A DNA stretch of 64,000 nucleotides from Streptomyces sp. SLBN-31 (GTDB lineage Bacteria; Actinomycetota; Actinomycetes; Streptomycetales; Streptomycetaceae). The notes beneath the pieces were generated by a model. That model searched no databases. It saw nothing but the letters and a program-made list of their open reading frames with translations, and was not told the origin of the DNA. Numbering within the stretch: the stretch's first letter is position 1; each line of letters begins with the position of its first letter. The translations under genes were made by a program, and so were the position numbers. Below, piece by piece: positions 25,654-35,148 of the stretch. The DNA lies in NCBI RefSeq assembly GCF_006715395.1, contig NZ_VFNC01000003.1, positions 248,001-312,000 on the forward strand, given 5' to 3'.

Positions 25654-26375
25654 GTGGGATCCCGTCGTTCCAGGAAGGCCGTCATTCCCTCGCGGGCCTG
25701 CGGGGAGGCGAACAGCCGGGCCGAGAGCGCGGTCAGGTGGTCCGCGTCCCGGTCGAAGGCTTCCAGCACCTTAGCCGTGAGCAGTGCCTTCGTCTCCGCC
25801 AGACCCTGGGGTGCGGCTCGGCGCAGGCCGTCGAGGACGGGTGCCAGTACGGCGTCGACGTCGTCGCCGGCCGCCGTGAGCAGGCCGATGCGGGCGGCCT
25901 CGGTGGCGTCGAGGCGTTCTCCGGTGAGGTAGTAGCGGGCGAGGGCGCGGGGGTCGGTGCGGGGCAGCAGGGGCAGTGAGATGACGGCGGGGGCCACGCC
26001 GATGCGTACCTCGGTGAAGGCGAAGGTGGCGTCGGAGGAGGCCAGTGCCATGTCGCAGGCCGCGAGCAGGCCGAGGCCACCGGCGCGGACGTGCCCGGCG
26101 ACCCGGGCCACGACGGGTTTGGGCAGTTCAACGATCTGCCGCAGCAGTGCGACCAGCGCGTCGGGGTGCGGCGGGTCGCGCAGGTCCGCGCCGGCGCAGA
26201 AGGTGTTGCCGGTGTGGGTGAGGACGATCGCGCGGACGTCGGTGTCCTTGGCGCAGTCCGTGAGCGCGTCGGAGAGTTCACCGACGAGGGCGGCGGAGAG
26301 CGCGTTGCGGCTGGCCGGGGAGTCGAGGCTGAGGGTTTCGACGCCCCGGGCGCAGGTGCGTCCGACCAGGGTCAT
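25641..26375 (-). CDS. enoyl-CoA hydratase/isomerase family protein
   Basis: A 244-residue crotonase-fold enzyme. VETLSLDSPASRNALSAALV starts the domain, NTFCAGADL is the oxyanion-hole segment, and GHVRAGGLGLLAACDMALAS is the second conserved segment of the acyl-CoA site. FAFTEVRIGVAPAVISLPLL places a Glu near the usual catalytic position. It should hydrate an enoyl-CoA made by the neighbouring dehydrogenase or carboxylase, possibly in the manner of methylglutaconyl-CoA hydratase. It overlaps the ligase gene by ATGA and the TetR gene by 13 bp. Confidence 0.9.
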   Translation of the reverse strand: MTLVGRTCARGVETLSLDSPASRNALSAALVGELSDALTDCAKDTDVRAIVLTHTGNTFCAGADLRDPPHPDALVALLRQIVELPKPVVARVAGHVRAGGLGLLAACDMALASSDATFAFTEVRIGVAPAVISLPLLPRTDPRALARYYLTGERLDATEAARIGLLTAAGDDVDAVLAPVLDGLRRAAPQGLAETKALLTAKVLEAFDRDADHLTALSARLFASPQAREGMTAFLERRDPTWVL

Positions 26376-27949
26376 GTGCGCTCCTTCAGTGCCCTCAGTT
26401 CGCGGCGGAGGATCTTGCCGGAGGCGGCCCGGGGAACGTCGTCGATGAAGGTGACCTGGCGGACGCGTTTGTAGGGGGCGACGTGTTCGGCGACGTACAT
26501 CATGACCTCGCCCTCCGTGAGGTCGGTGGCGGTGGGCTGGCGGACGACGTAGGCGTGCGGGACCTCGTTGTGCTCGTCGTTGTAGACGCCGATGACCGCC
26601 GCGTCGGCGATGCCGGGGTGGGTGAGGAGCAGCGCCTCGAGTTCGGCGGGGGCGACCTGGAAGCCCTTGTACTTGATGAGTTCCTTGACGCGGTCGACGA
26701 CGAACAGCCAGCCCTCGGCGTCCACGTGGCCGACGTCGCCGGTGTGCAGCCAGCCGTCGTTGTCGATCATGGCGGCGGTGGCGTCGGGGCGACCGAGGTA
26801 GCCCTTCATGACCTGGGGGCCGCGGATGAGGATCTCGCCGGACTCGCCGACGCCGAGGTCCTTGTCGGGGTCGTCGAGGGAGACGATGCGCATCTGGGTG
26901 CCGGCGATGAGTTTACCGACGGTGCCGGGAGGGGCGTCGCGCATGGCGTCGAGCGGTACGACGTGGGTGCCGGGGGAGAGTTCGGTCATGCCGTAGGCCT
27001 GGCCGACGGGCGGCAGGCCCAGGCGCCGGGAGCAGGCTTCGGCGAGGCTCGCGTCGAGTGGGGCCGCCGCGCTGGTGATGTGGGTCAGGGACGACAGGTC
27101 GTACTGCTCGACCAGGGGGTGCTTGGCGAGGGCCAGGACGATGGGCGGGGCGACGTACAGGCCGGTGATGCGGTGGTTCTGGATGGCCGCGAGGAAGGTG
27201 TCGAGTTCGAAGCGGGGCAGGACGACGACGGTGGCGCCGAGCCTGAGGGGGGCGTTCATCAGGGCGGTGAGGCCGTAGATGTGGAAGAAGGGCAGGACGG
27301 CGAGGATGCGGTCGCCGGGGCCGGCCGGCATGGCCGATTCGAGCTGGGCGAGGTTGGTGGCGATCTGACGGTGGGTGAGCATCACGCCTTTGGGGATGCC
27401 GGTGGTGCCCGAGGAGTACGGGAGGGCCGCGATGTCCTCGGCCGGGTCGATGTCGACGACCGGGTCGGGCGCGGCGGAGGCCAGCATGTCGATGAGGGAG
27501 CGGTGTCCGGGGGCGCTGTCGCAGACGAGGATCTCCTCGACGCCGCCGGCGAGTTCGGCGGCCCTGCGTGCGGTCTCCAGCAGCGGGGAGACGGTGACGA
27601 TCCAGCGGGCGGCGGAGTCCTTGAGCTGCTTGGCGAACTCCTCGGCGGTGGCGAGGGGGTGCACGGTGGTGACGGCGGCGCCCGCGCGCGTGGCGGCGTA
27701 GAAGGCGGTCGGGAAGGCGATGGTGTTGGGGCTGTGCAGGGCCAGTACGTCGCCCTTGCGCACGCCGGTCTCGGTGAGGGCGGCCGCGATGCGCCGGTGG
27801 AAGCGGTCGAGCTGTTCGTAGGTGAGGGTGGTGCCGTCGGTGCCGTCGATGAGGGCGGGCGTGTCACCGTACTCGGCGGCCCGGCCCAGGACCGCGTCGT
27901 GGATGGGGAGTTCGACTGCGGCTACATCTGCGTACTCGCTCCGGAACAC
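26372..27949 (-). CDS. 4-coumarate-CoA ligase family acyl-CoA synthetase
   Basis: A 525-residue ANL-type ligase. The A3 motif is YSSGTTGIPKGVMLTHRQIA, the A5 region is VGQAYGMTELSPGTH, the GWLHTGDVGHVDAEGWLFVV segment contains the A7 motif, RVKELIKYKGFQV is the hinge, and the adenylation lysine lies in PRAASGKILRRELRAL. It activates a carboxylic acid to its CoA thioester at the head of the pathway. The GTG start follows a strong GGAGGAACC site only 8 bp after the dehydrogenase stop, which rules out the long upstream extension. Confidence 0.93.
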   Translation of the reverse strand: MFRSEYADVAAVELPIHDAVLGRAAEYGDTPALIDGTDGTTLTYEQLDRFHRRIAAALTETGVRKGDVLALHSPNTIAFPTAFYAATRAGAAVTTVHPLATAEEFAKQLKDSAARWIVTVSPLLETARRAAELAGGVEEILVCDSAPGHRSLIDMLASAAPDPVVDIDPAEDIAALPYSSGTTGIPKGVMLTHRQIATNLAQLESAMPAGPGDRILAVLPFFHIYGLTALMNAPLRLGATVVVLPRFELDTFLAAIQNHRITGLYVAPPIVLALAKHPLVEQYDLSSLTHITSAAAPLDASLAEACSRRLGLPPVGQAYGMTELSPGTHVVPLDAMRDAPPGTVGKLIAGTQMRIVSLDDPDKDLGVGESGEILIRGPQVMKGYLGRPDATAAMIDNDGWLHTGDVGHVDAEGWLFVVDRVKELIKYKGFQVAPAELEALLLTHPGIADAAVIGVYNDEHNEVPHAYVVRQPTATDLTEGEVMMYVAEHVAPYKRVRQVTFIDDVPRAASGKILRRELRALKERT

Positions 27950-27957
27950 GGTTCCTC

Positions 27958-29088
27958 CTAGTACGACTTGGGCAGGCCCAGGGTCTGGTGGGAGACGTAG
28001 TTGAGAATCATCTCCCTGCTCACCGGAGCAATACGAGCCACGCGCGCCGCCGTTATCAACCGGGCGAGCCCGAATTCGCGGGTGAGGCCGTTGCCGCCGA
28101 GGGTGTGCACGGCCTGGTCGACGGCCTTCACGCAGGCCTCCGCGGCCGCGTACTTGGCCATGTTGGCCGCTTCGCCCGCGCCGACGTCGTCGCCGGAGTC
28201 GTAGAGGGCGGCGGCCTTCTGCATCATCAGGCGGGCGAGTTCGAGCTCGATGTGGGCCTGGGCGAGGGGGTGCGCGATGGCCTGATGGGCGCCGATGGGG
28301 GTCTTCCACACGGAGCGTTCGCGGGCGTAGGTGACGGCCTGGGCGAGGGCGTGGCGGCCCATGCCGATCGCGAAGGCGGCCGTCATGATGCGTTCGGGGT
28401 TGAGGCCGGCGAAGAGCTGGAGGAGTCCGGCGTCCTCGTCGCCGACGAGCGCGTCCGCGGGCAGGCGTACGTCGTCGAGGGTGAGCTCGAACTGCTTCTC
28501 CACGGCCTGCAGTTCCATGTCGATCGGGCGGCGCAGGAAGCCTTCGGTGTCACGCGGGACGATGAACAGGCAGGGCTTGAGGTTGCCGGTGCGGGCGTCC
28601 TCGGTGCGGCCGACGATGAGGGTGGCGTCGGCTATGTCGACGCCGGAGATGAAGACCTTGCGGCCGGTGAGGAGCCAGTCTGTGCCGTCGCGGCGGGCGG
28701 TGGTGGTGATGCGGTGGCTGTTGGAACCTGCGTCGGGTTCGGTGATGCCGAAGGCCATGGTGCGGGTGCCGTCGGCGAGGCCGGGGAGCCATTCCCGTTT
28801 CTGGGCGTCCGTGCCGAAGCGGGCGATGACGGTGCCGCAGATGGCCGGGGAGACGACCATCATGAGCAGAGGGCAGCCGGCGGCACCCAACTCCTCCAGA
28901 ACGATGGAGAGTTCGGAAATTCCGCCGCCTCCGCCGCCGTACTCCTCCGGGAGGTTGACGCCGAGGTAGCCGAGTTTGGCCGCCTCTGCCCAGAGGGCTT
29001 CGCGGTCGTGGTCGCGGCCGTGGCGTTTGCCGAGGGCGGCTACGGCGGAGCGGAGGGCCTTGTGCTCTTCGGATTCGAGGAGGGTCAT
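27958..29088 (-). CDS. acyl-CoA dehydrogenase
   Basis: A 376-residue flavin enzyme. MAFGITEPDAGSNSHRITTT is the flavin-contact segment, the C-terminal HTLGGNGLTREFGLARLITA and VSREMILNYVSHQTLGLPKS are family hallmarks, and LGYLGVNLPEEYGGGGGG is the N-terminal helix and turn. It should introduce a double bond into the acyl-CoA made by the adjacent ligase, giving the enoyl-CoA substrate for the biotin-dependent carboxylase. The ATG overlaps the carboxylase stop by one base. Confidence 0.93.
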   Translation of the reverse strand: MTLLESEEHKALRSAVAALGKRHGRDHDREALWAEAAKLGYLGVNLPEEYGGGGGGISELSIVLEELGAAGCPLLMMVVSPAICGTVIARFGTDAQKREWLPGLADGTRTMAFGITEPDAGSNSHRITTTARRDGTDWLLTGRKVFISGVDIADATLIVGRTEDARTGNLKPCLFIVPRDTEGFLRRPIDMELQAVEKQFELTLDDVRLPADALVGDEDAGLLQLFAGLNPERIMTAAFAIGMGRHALAQAVTYARERSVWKTPIGAHQAIAHPLAQAHIELELARLMMQKAAALYDSGDDVGAGEAANMAKYAAAEACVKAVDQAVHTLGGNGLTREFGLARLITAARVARIAPVSREMILNYVSHQTLGLPKSY

Positions 29089-30992
29089 CAGGACTCCTTC
29101 TGGCTGCGGGTGGTCGGTGGCTGGTCGCGCAGTTCCTCGCGCCCCTGGGTCGGCTGCACGACCGCCAGCAGCCGGCCGACCGTCACTTGCTGTCCGACGG
29201 TCACCGGCAAGTCCGTGACCGTCCCCGTGGCCGGGGCGGTGATCTTGTGCTGCATCTTCATGGCCTCCAGCCAGAGCAGGGGCTGGCCGGCCTGCACCGC
29301 GGCTCCCACGGCCAGGCCGTCCGCCACCCTGACGACCGTGCCCGGCATGGGGGCCAGCAGGGACCCCGGCGCGTGCTGGGCGGTGGGGTCAAGGAAGCGG
29401 GGCAGGGCCCGCAGGGCGGACGCGCCCACGTACACCTCGTCGCCGTACCGCGCGACCTCGAACTTCCGCTGTACGCCGTCCACTTCGAGGACGACGAGGT
29501 CGGGAGAGGCGTGCACGACCCGGACGCCGTCGGCTTCCAGGCCCTCGCGGGTGTGCCGGTAGCGGACCTCGTGCTCCTCACCGGCCATCGCGTACCGCTT
29601 CAGCTGCGGCTGGGAGGGGACGTTGCGCCAGCCGCCGAAGCGGGAGGCTCCGTGGGCCTGGGAGAGGGCGGCGGCCAGCGGGGCGCAGGGGTCGGGCGCG
29701 GGGGTCGTCAGTTCGGGCAGGTGGCGGTCGTAGAAGCCGGTGTCCATGCGGCCGCTCGTGAACTCCTCGTGGCGCAGGGAGCGGACGAGGAGGTCACGGT
29801 TGGTGGCCGGGCCGTGGACGGCAGCGCGGTCCAGGGCGCCCGCCAGTGCGCGCAACGCCTCCGCGCGCGTGGGCGCGTGGGCGATCACCTTGGCGAGCAT
29901 GGGGTCGTAGTGGACGCCGATGGTGTCGCCGTCGTCATAGCCGGTGTCCAGGCGGACGTCACCGGGGACGGCGAGGCGGTGCAGGGTGCCGGTCTGCGGT
30001 GCCCAGTCCGCCGCGGGGTCCTCGGCATAGAGGCGGGCCTCGACGGCGTGGCCGTGCGCGCTCGGCGGGTCGCTCGCGAGGGCGTGGCCTTCGGCGACGC
30101 GGATCTGCTCGGCGACCAGGTCGATGCCGAACACGGCCTCCGTCACCGGGTGTTCGACCTGGAGGCGGGTGTTCATCTCCAGGAAGTGCGCCCGGTCGCC
30201 GGCGACCAGGAACTCGACGGTGCCGGCGCCCACGTAGTCCACGGCGCGCGCGGCGCGTACCGCCAGCGCGCGCAGTTCCTCCGTGAGCCGCTCGGAGAGG
30301 CCCGGCGCCGGCGCCTCCTCGATCACCTTCTGGTGGCGGCGCTGCAGGGAGCAGTCGCGGGTGCCCAGCGTCCACACGGTGCCGTGGGTATCGGCGAGGA
30401 CCTGGACCTCGACGTGGCGTCCACCCTCCAGGTACGGCTCGACGAACACCTCTCCGTCGCCGAAGGCGCTCGCGGCCTCGGCGCGCGCGGCCCGCAGTGC
30501 GGCGTCCAGCTCCTCCGCGCGGCGCACGATCCGCATTCCGCGCCCTCCGCCGCCCGCGGCCGCCTTCACCAGCACCGGCAGGTCGGCCTCGGTCACGTTC
30601 TCCGTGGCCATGGGGGCGATGCCCATGAGGTCCTTGGCGCGGGTCTTGGACGCCATCGCCTCGATAGCCTCCGGAGGCGGCCCGATCCAGATGAGTCCCG
30701 CGTCGAGGACCGCGCGGGCGAAGTCGGCGTTCTCGGAGAGGAAGCCGTAACCGGGGTGCACGGCGTCCGCGCCGGCGGCGACGGCGGCCTTCACGATCAG
30801 GTCGCCGCGCAGGTAGGTGTCCGCGGGCGCCGCGCCCGGCAGCCGTACGGCCGTGTCGGCCACGCGCGTGTGCAGGGCGCCTTCGTCGGCGTCCGAGTGC
30901 ACGGCGACCGTCCGGATGCCCAGTTCACGGCAGGTGCGGAAGACGCGGCAGGCGATCTCGCCCCGGTTGGCGACGAGCAGAGTCGAAATCAC
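29088..30992 (-). CDS. acyl-CoA carboxylase alpha subunit (biotin carboxylase plus BCCP)
   Basis: A 634-residue subunit that carboxylates its own biotin with ATP and bicarbonate. The biotin carboxylase part runs from TLLVANRGEIACRVFRTCRE through VKAAAGGGGRGMRIVR (ATP grasp) and NTRLQVEHPVTEAVFG. The C-terminal BCCP domain carries the biotinylated lysine in LEAMKMQHK. The size and fusion fit propionyl-, methylcrotonyl- or geranyl-CoA carboxylases. The GTG start is 8 bp after the beta-subunit stop. The last roughly 20 residues (TQGREELRDQPPTTR) come from a dispersed intergenic repeat (29119-29146), which probably added a tail beyond the normal BCCP end. Confidence 0.94.
   Translation of the reverse strand: MISTLLVANRGEIACRVFRTCRELGIRTVAVHSDADEGALHTRVADTAVRLPGAAPADTYLRGDLIVKAAVAAGADAVHPGYGFLSENADFARAVLDAGLIWIGPPPEAIEAMASKTRAKDLMGIAPMATENVTEADLPVLVKAAAGGGGRGMRIVRRAEELDAALRAARAEAASAFGDGEVFVEPYLEGGRHVEVQVLADTHGTVWTLGTRDCSLQRRHQKVIEEAPAPGLSERLTEELRALAVRAARAVDYVGAGTVEFLVAGDRAHFLEMNTRLQVEHPVTEAVFGIDLVAEQIRVAEGHALASDPPSAHGHAVEARLYAEDPAADWAPQTGTLHRLAVPGDVRLDTGYDDGDTIGVHYDPMLAKVIAHAPTRAEALRALAGALDRAAVHGPATNRDLLVRSLRHEEFTSGRMDTGFYDRHLPELTTPAPDPCAPLAAALSQAHGASRFGGWRNVPSQPQLKRYAMAGEEHEVRYRHTREGLEADGVRVVHASPDLVVLEVDGVQRKFEVARYGDEVYVGASALRALPRFLDPTAQHAPGSLLAPMPGTVVRVADGLAVGAAVQAGQPLLWLEAMKMQHKITAPATGTVTDLPVTVGQQVTVGRLLAVVQPTQGREELRDQPPTTRSQKES
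29119..29146. repeat. 28-bp copy of the dispersed GGCTGGTCGCGCAGTTCC repeat inside a coding region
   Basis: It is identical over 28 bp to the inverted complement of the repeat arm ending at 7318. Here it lies within the last codons of the carboxylase alpha gene and encodes its GREELRDQP tail on the minus strand. Confidence 0.85.
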
Positions 30993-31000
30993 GTGATCCC

Positions 31001-32599
31001 TCACATCCGGAAGACGCCGAAGCCGCCGCGCGCGCCCTCGTACGGTGCCGTGTGGACGGCCGACAGGCACAGGCCGAGGACGGTGCGGGTGTCGCGCGGG
31101 TCGATGACGCCGTCGTCGTACAGCCGCCCGGACAGGAACATGGGCAGCGACTCGGACTCGATCTGCTGCTCGACCATGGCGCGCAGCGCGGCGTCCGCGT
31201 CCTCGTCGTACGGGTGCCCCTTCGCGGCCGCCGACTGGCGGGCGACGATCGACAGCACGCCGGCGAGCTGCTGCGGGCCCATCACGGCGGACTTGGCGCT
31301 GGGCCAGGCGAACAGGAACCGGGGGTCGTAGGCGCGTCCGCACATGCCGTAGTGCCCGGCGCCGTAGGAGGCGCCCATGAGAACCGACAGGTGCGGCACC
31401 TTGGAGTTGGAGACGGCGTTGATCATCATCGCGCCGTGCTTGATGATGCCGCCCTGCTCGTACTCTTTGCCGACCATGTAGCCGGTGGTGTTGTGCAGGA
31501 AGAGCAGGGGGATGTCGCGCTGGTTGGCGAGCTGGATGAACTGGGCGGCCTTCTGCGACTCCTCGCTGAACAGCACGCCCTGGGTGTTGGCGAGGATGCC
31601 GACGGGATAGCCGTGCAGGGTGGCCCAGCCGGTGGCCAGGCTGGTGCCGTACAGCGGCTTGAACTCGTCGAAGTCGGAGGCGTCGACGACGCGGGCGATC
31701 ACCTCGCGCGGGTCGAAGGGGGTCCTGAGGTCGCCGGGGACGATACCCAGCAGCTCGTCGGAGTCGTACTTGGGCGGCTCGGCCGGCCCCGGATCGCCGT
31801 ACGCCTTGCGGTGGTTGAGGCGCGCCACCACGCGCCGCGCCTGGCGCAGGGCGTCCTGTTCGTCGACGGCGAAGTAGTCGGCGAGACCGGACACGCGCGC
31901 GTGCATGTCGGCGCCGCCCAGCGACTCGTCGTCGCTCTCCTCGCCGGTCGCCATCTTCACCAGGGGCGGTCCGCCGAGGAAGACCTTGGCGCGCTCCTTG
32001 ACCATGATCACGTGGTCGGACATGCCGGGGATGTAGGCGCCGCCGGCGGTGGAGTTGCCGAAGACGACGGCGACGGTGGGGATGCCGGCGGCCGACAGCC
32101 GGGTCAGGTCGCGGAAGATCGCGCCGCCGGGGATGAAGATCTCCTTCTGGGAGGGCAGGTCGGCGCCTCCCGACTCCACGAGGCTGATGCAGGGCAGCCG
32201 GTTGGCGAGCGCGATGTCGTTGGCGCGCAGGGCCTTCTTCAGCGACCAGGGGTTGCTGGCGCCGCCGCGCACGGTCGGGTCGTTGGCGGTGATCAGGCAC
32301 TCGACGCCCTCGACGACGCCGATCCCGGTGACGAGCGAGGCGCCCACCGCATACTCGCTCCCCCAGGCGGCGAGCGGCGACAGCTCCAGGAAGGGGGTGT
32401 CGGGGTCGAGGAGCAGCTCGATGCGTTCGCGGGCGAGCAGCTTGCCGCGCCCCCGGTGCCGGGCGACGTACTTCTCGCCGCCGCCCGCGAGGGCCTTGGC
32501 GTGCTCGGCGTCGAGGTCGGCGAGCTTGGCGAGCATGGCCTCGCGGTTCGCCCGGTAGTCGGGGCCGGCCGTGTCCAGGCCGGAGTTGATCACCGTCAC
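31001..32599 (-). CDS. acyl-CoA carboxylase beta subunit (carboxyltransferase)
   Basis: A 532-residue carboxyltransferase of the propionyl/methylcrotonyl/geranyl-CoA carboxylase class. The N-terminal crotonase-like half has LANRLPCISLVESGGADLPS and AVVFGNSTAGGAYIPGMSDH, which form the acyl-CoA site. The C-terminal half has FLHNTTGYMVGKEYEQGG and GASYGAGHYGMCGRAYDPRF, the biotin site typical of methylcrotonyl- or geranyl-CoA carboxylase beta subunits. The GTG start overlaps the AtuA-like gene stop (GTGA). With the alpha subunit it should carboxylate the gamma carbon of a branched enoyl-CoA. Confidence 0.94.
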   Translation of the reverse strand: MTVINSGLDTAGPDYRANREAMLAKLADLDAEHAKALAGGGEKYVARHRGRGKLLARERIELLLDPDTPFLELSPLAAWGSEYAVGASLVTGIGVVEGVECLITANDPTVRGGASNPWSLKKALRANDIALANRLPCISLVESGGADLPSQKEIFIPGGAIFRDLTRLSAAGIPTVAVVFGNSTAGGAYIPGMSDHVIMVKERAKVFLGGPPLVKMATGEESDDESLGGADMHARVSGLADYFAVDEQDALRQARRVVARLNHRKAYGDPGPAEPPKYDSDELLGIVPGDLRTPFDPREVIARVVDASDFDEFKPLYGTSLATGWATLHGYPVGILANTQGVLFSEESQKAAQFIQLANQRDIPLLFLHNTTGYMVGKEYEQGGIIKHGAMMINAVSNSKVPHLSVLMGASYGAGHYGMCGRAYDPRFLFAWPSAKSAVMGPQQLAGVLSIVARQSAAAKGHPYDEDADAALRAMVEQQIESESLPMFLSGRLYDDGVIDPRDTRTVLGLCLSAVHTAPYEGARGGFGVFRM

Positions 32600-34266
32600 A
32601 GCAGGTCCTCCGGGATGTCCAGGTGGCGGGAGCGCAGCCATTCGCCGAGCGCCTTGGCCTGAGGGTCGAAGCGGTGCTGGGCGGCCACGCCCGCGCCGAG
32701 GATGCCCTCGACGACGAAGTTCAGGGCGCGCAGGTTCGGCAGCGCGTGCCGGGTCACGGGCAGGTCCCGGCTTTCGGGGATCAGCTCCCGGAAGCGTTCC
32801 GTGGTCAGCTCGTGGGCGAGCCAGCGCCAGGCCGCCTCCGACCGCGCCCACACCCCCACGTTGGCGTTGCCGCCCTTGTCCCCGCTGCGGGCGCCGGCGA
32901 CGAGCCCGAGGGGAGCCCGGCGGACGGGCCCGGCGGGAAGCGGCTCCGGCGCCTCGGGCTCGGGCGGGTCCGCGAGTACGAGGGTGTCGGGGGCCGGTGT
33001 CACGGCCACCCGGCGCCCGTCGTGCAGGACGGCCACGTGGTCGACGGTGTCCTGGGGGACGTACACGTCCTCGAAGACCCCGAAGGGCGTTCCCTTTCCG
33101 GGCGGGGCGAGCACATGGAAGCCGGGGTAACTGGCCAGCGCCAGCTCCACGGCCGCCCCGGTCAGCGCCCGGCCGACCAGGTGCTCGTCCGGGTCGCGCA
33201 CGACGAGCCGCAGCAGGGCGCTCGCCGTCTCCTCCGTGTCCGCGTCGGGCCGGTCGGTGCGGGCCGTCTCCCAGCGCACGTCGGCGACCTTGCCGAGCAC
33301 GGGCGCCATCTGCTCGCGCACCAGCGCGGCCTTCGCCTCGATGTCGAGTCCGGTGAGCACGAAGGCGACCTCGTTGCGGAAGCCGCCGAGGCGGTTGAGG
33401 CCGACCTTGAGGACGGGGGGCGGTGCCTCGCCGCGCACGCCCTCGACGCGGACGCGGTCGGGGCCGTCCTGGGTGAGGCGGACGGTGTCGAGGCGGGCGG
33501 TGACATCGGGTCCGGCGTACCGGGCGCCCGTCGTCTCGTACAGCAGCTGCGCGGTCACCGTGCCGACGTCGACGAGGCCGCCGGTGCCGGGGTGCTTGGT
33601 GATGACGCAACTGCCGTCCTCGTGGAGCTCGGCGAGCGGGAAGCCGGGACGGCGGACGTCGCCTTCCGTGAAGAAGGCGTAGTTGCCGCCGGTGGCCTGG
33701 GTCCCGCACTCCAGTACGTGTCCGGCGACGACGGCGCCCGCGAGCCGGTCGTGGTCGCCGGGCCCCCAGCCGAAGTGGGCGGCGGCGGGCCCGGTGACGA
33801 GCGCCGCGTCCGTCACCCGCCCGGTGACGACGACGTCCGCGCCGGCCCGCAGGCACTCGGCGATGCCGAAGCCGCCGAGGTAGGCGTGGGCGGCGAGGCT
33901 GTCCGGATGCAGGGCCTTGAGGTCGTCTCCCTCGACGTGGGCGACGCGGACGGGGATGCCGAGCCGGCCGGCCAGCTCCCGTACGGCGTCGGCGAGCCCG
34001 GCCGGGTTGAGGCCGCCGGCGTTGGTGACGATCCGGACGCCGCGCTCGTGGGCCAGGCCGAGGCACTCCTCCAGCTGGCGCAGGAAGGTGCGGGCGTACC
34101 CGGCGGCGGGGTCCTTGAGGCGGTCCCGCGCCAGGATCAGCATGGTCAGTTCGGCGAGGTAGTCGCCGGTGAGGACGTCCAGGTCGCCGCCGGTGAGCAT
34201 CTCCCGCACGGCGTCGAAGCGGTCGCCGTAGAAACCGGACGCGTTGCCGACGCGCAGCACCGTCAC
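32596..34266 (-). CDS. AtuA-like (DUF1446) acyclic terpene utilisation family protein
   Basis: A 556-residue protein of the AtuA/DUF1446 family. Landmarks are [60 protein letters not shown] and [20 protein letters not shown] in the main part, and [20 protein letters not shown] in the C-terminal part. In Pseudomonas, atuA belongs to the citronellol/geraniol pathway, which also uses a biotin-dependent acyl-CoA carboxylase, but the reaction of AtuA is not established. Here the gene is coupled by GTGA overlaps to both neighbours, placing it firmly in the same pathway. Confidence 0.9.
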   Translation of the reverse strand: MTVLRVGNASGFYGDRFDAVREMLTGGDLDVLTGDYLAELTMLILARDRLKDPAAGYARTFLRQLEECLGLAHERGVRIVTNAGGLNPAGLADAVRELAGRLGIPVRVAHVEGDDLKALHPDSLAAHAYLGGFGIAECLRAGADVVVTGRVTDAALVTGPAAAHFGWGPGDHDRLAGAVVAGHVLECGTQATGGNYAFFTEGDVRRPGFPLAELHEDGSCVITKHPGTGGLVDVGTVTAQLLYETTGARYAGPDVTARLDTVRLTQDGPDRVRVEGVRGEAPPPVLKVGLNRLGGFRNEVAFVLTGLDIEAKAALVREQMAPVLGKVADVRWETARTDRPDADTEETASALLRLVVRDPDEHLVGRALTGAAVELALASYPGFHVLAPPGKGTPFGVFEDVYVPQDTVDHVAVLHDGRRVAVTPAPDTLVLADPPEPEAPEPLPAGPVRRAPLGLVAGARSGDKGGNANVGVWARSEAAWRWLAHELTTERFRELIPESRDLPVTRHALPNLRALNFVVEGILGAGVAAQHRFDPQAKALGEWLRSRHLDIPEDLL

Positions 34267-35057
34267 GGGGCGTCCCCCTTCGCCTGGCGTCCCTTGCCCG
34301 GCGGGCCCGCGAAGGCCTGGGCGATGTCCAGCCAGCGGTCGGCGTCGGGGCCGGCGGCGCGCAGGGCGAGGTCGGAGCGGTGGGCCCGCTGGGTGACCAG
34401 CAGGCAGAAGTCGAGGGCGGGGCCGGTGACGCGGTCGGCGGCGTCCTCGGGGCCGTGGGTCCACAGCTCGCCGGAGGGGGCGGTCAGCTCGACGCGGAAC
34501 TCCTCGAACGGCACGGGCATGCCGTGCACGCCGAAGGCGAAGTCGCGGGTGCGGACTCCGAGGCGGACGATGTGGCGGAGCCGGTCGGTGGGGGTGCGCT
34601 CGACACCGAGGGCGTCGGCGACGTCCATGCCGTGGGCCCAGGTCTCCATGAGACGGGCAGTAGCCATGGAGGCGGTGGACATGGGCGGCCCGTACCAGGG
34701 GAAGCGGGCGCCGTCGGGCGCGGCGCGCAGGGCCTCCTCCAGCGCCGTCCGTCCGGCCCGCCAGTCGGCGAGCAGCCGCTCGGGCGGCTTCCGCGCGCCC
34801 TCCTCCGCGCCCTCGTCCACGAAGTCCCCGGGCGCGGCCAGGGCCTTCTCGACCTCGCGGGAGAAAGCCTCGTGGTCGGTGACGGCCAGCACGGAGGAGT
34901 GGTCGGTCCACGCCAGGTGCGCGATCTGATGAGCGACGGTCCAGCCGGGGGCGGGGGTCGCGAGTGCCCACTGCTCGGGGCTCAACTCGGCCACGAGCAG
35001 GTCGAGTTCCTCGCTCTCCGCACGCAGGTCGTCGATGACGGGCGTCGGGTCAGCCAT
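34263..35057 (-). CDS. TIGR03084-family DinB-like metal-binding protein
   Basis: A 264-residue protein of the mycothiol-dependent maleylpyruvate isomerase-like superfamily (TIGR03084). [20 protein letters not shown] and [20 protein letters not shown] contain the His and Glu/His residues that bind a metal in this fold. It is the first gene of the eight-gene operon; the ATG of [10 protein letters not shown] is preferred to the short upstream extension. The role is not established. A mycothiol-linked isomerisation or a metal-dependent transfer in the acyl-CoA pathway is possible. Confidence 0.87.
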   Translation of the reverse strand: MADPTPVIDDLRAESEELDLLVAELSPEQWALATPAPGWTVAHQIAHLAWTDHSSVLAVTDHEAFSREVEKALAAPGDFVDEGAEEGARKPPERLLADWRAGRTALEEALRAAPDGARFPWYGPPMSTASMATARLMETWAHGMDVADALGVERTPTDRLRHIVRLGVRTRDFAFGVHGMPVPFEEFRVELTAPSGELWTHGPEDAADRVTGPALDFCLLVTQRAHRSDLALRAAGPDADRWLDIAQAFAGPPGKGRQAKGDAP

Positions 35058-35088
35058 GGGGCGAGCATGGCAGCGCCCCAAGAAACAA

Positions 35089-35102
35089 GCAAGCATGCTT
35101 GC
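35089..35102 (-). promoter_or_regulatory. perfect 14-bp palindrome upstream of the acyl-CoA catabolic operon
   Basis: GCAAGCATGCTTGC is fully self-complementary and lies 32 bp upstream of the first operon gene, in a locally AT-rich stretch. The minus strand upstream reads CAAATTAAT, compatible with a promoter. It is the best candidate for the operator of the TetR encoded at the operon end. Confidence 0.6.
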
Positions 35103-35148
35103 ATTAATTTGTACGCCGGGTGCGGGCCGGCAGCCGGCGGGGGGACAT

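Noticed and set aside
29846..30286. Arg-rich plus-strand frame opposite the carboxylase alpha gene
   Set aside because: It is an antisense shadow, more than one third arginine and glycine, with no support.
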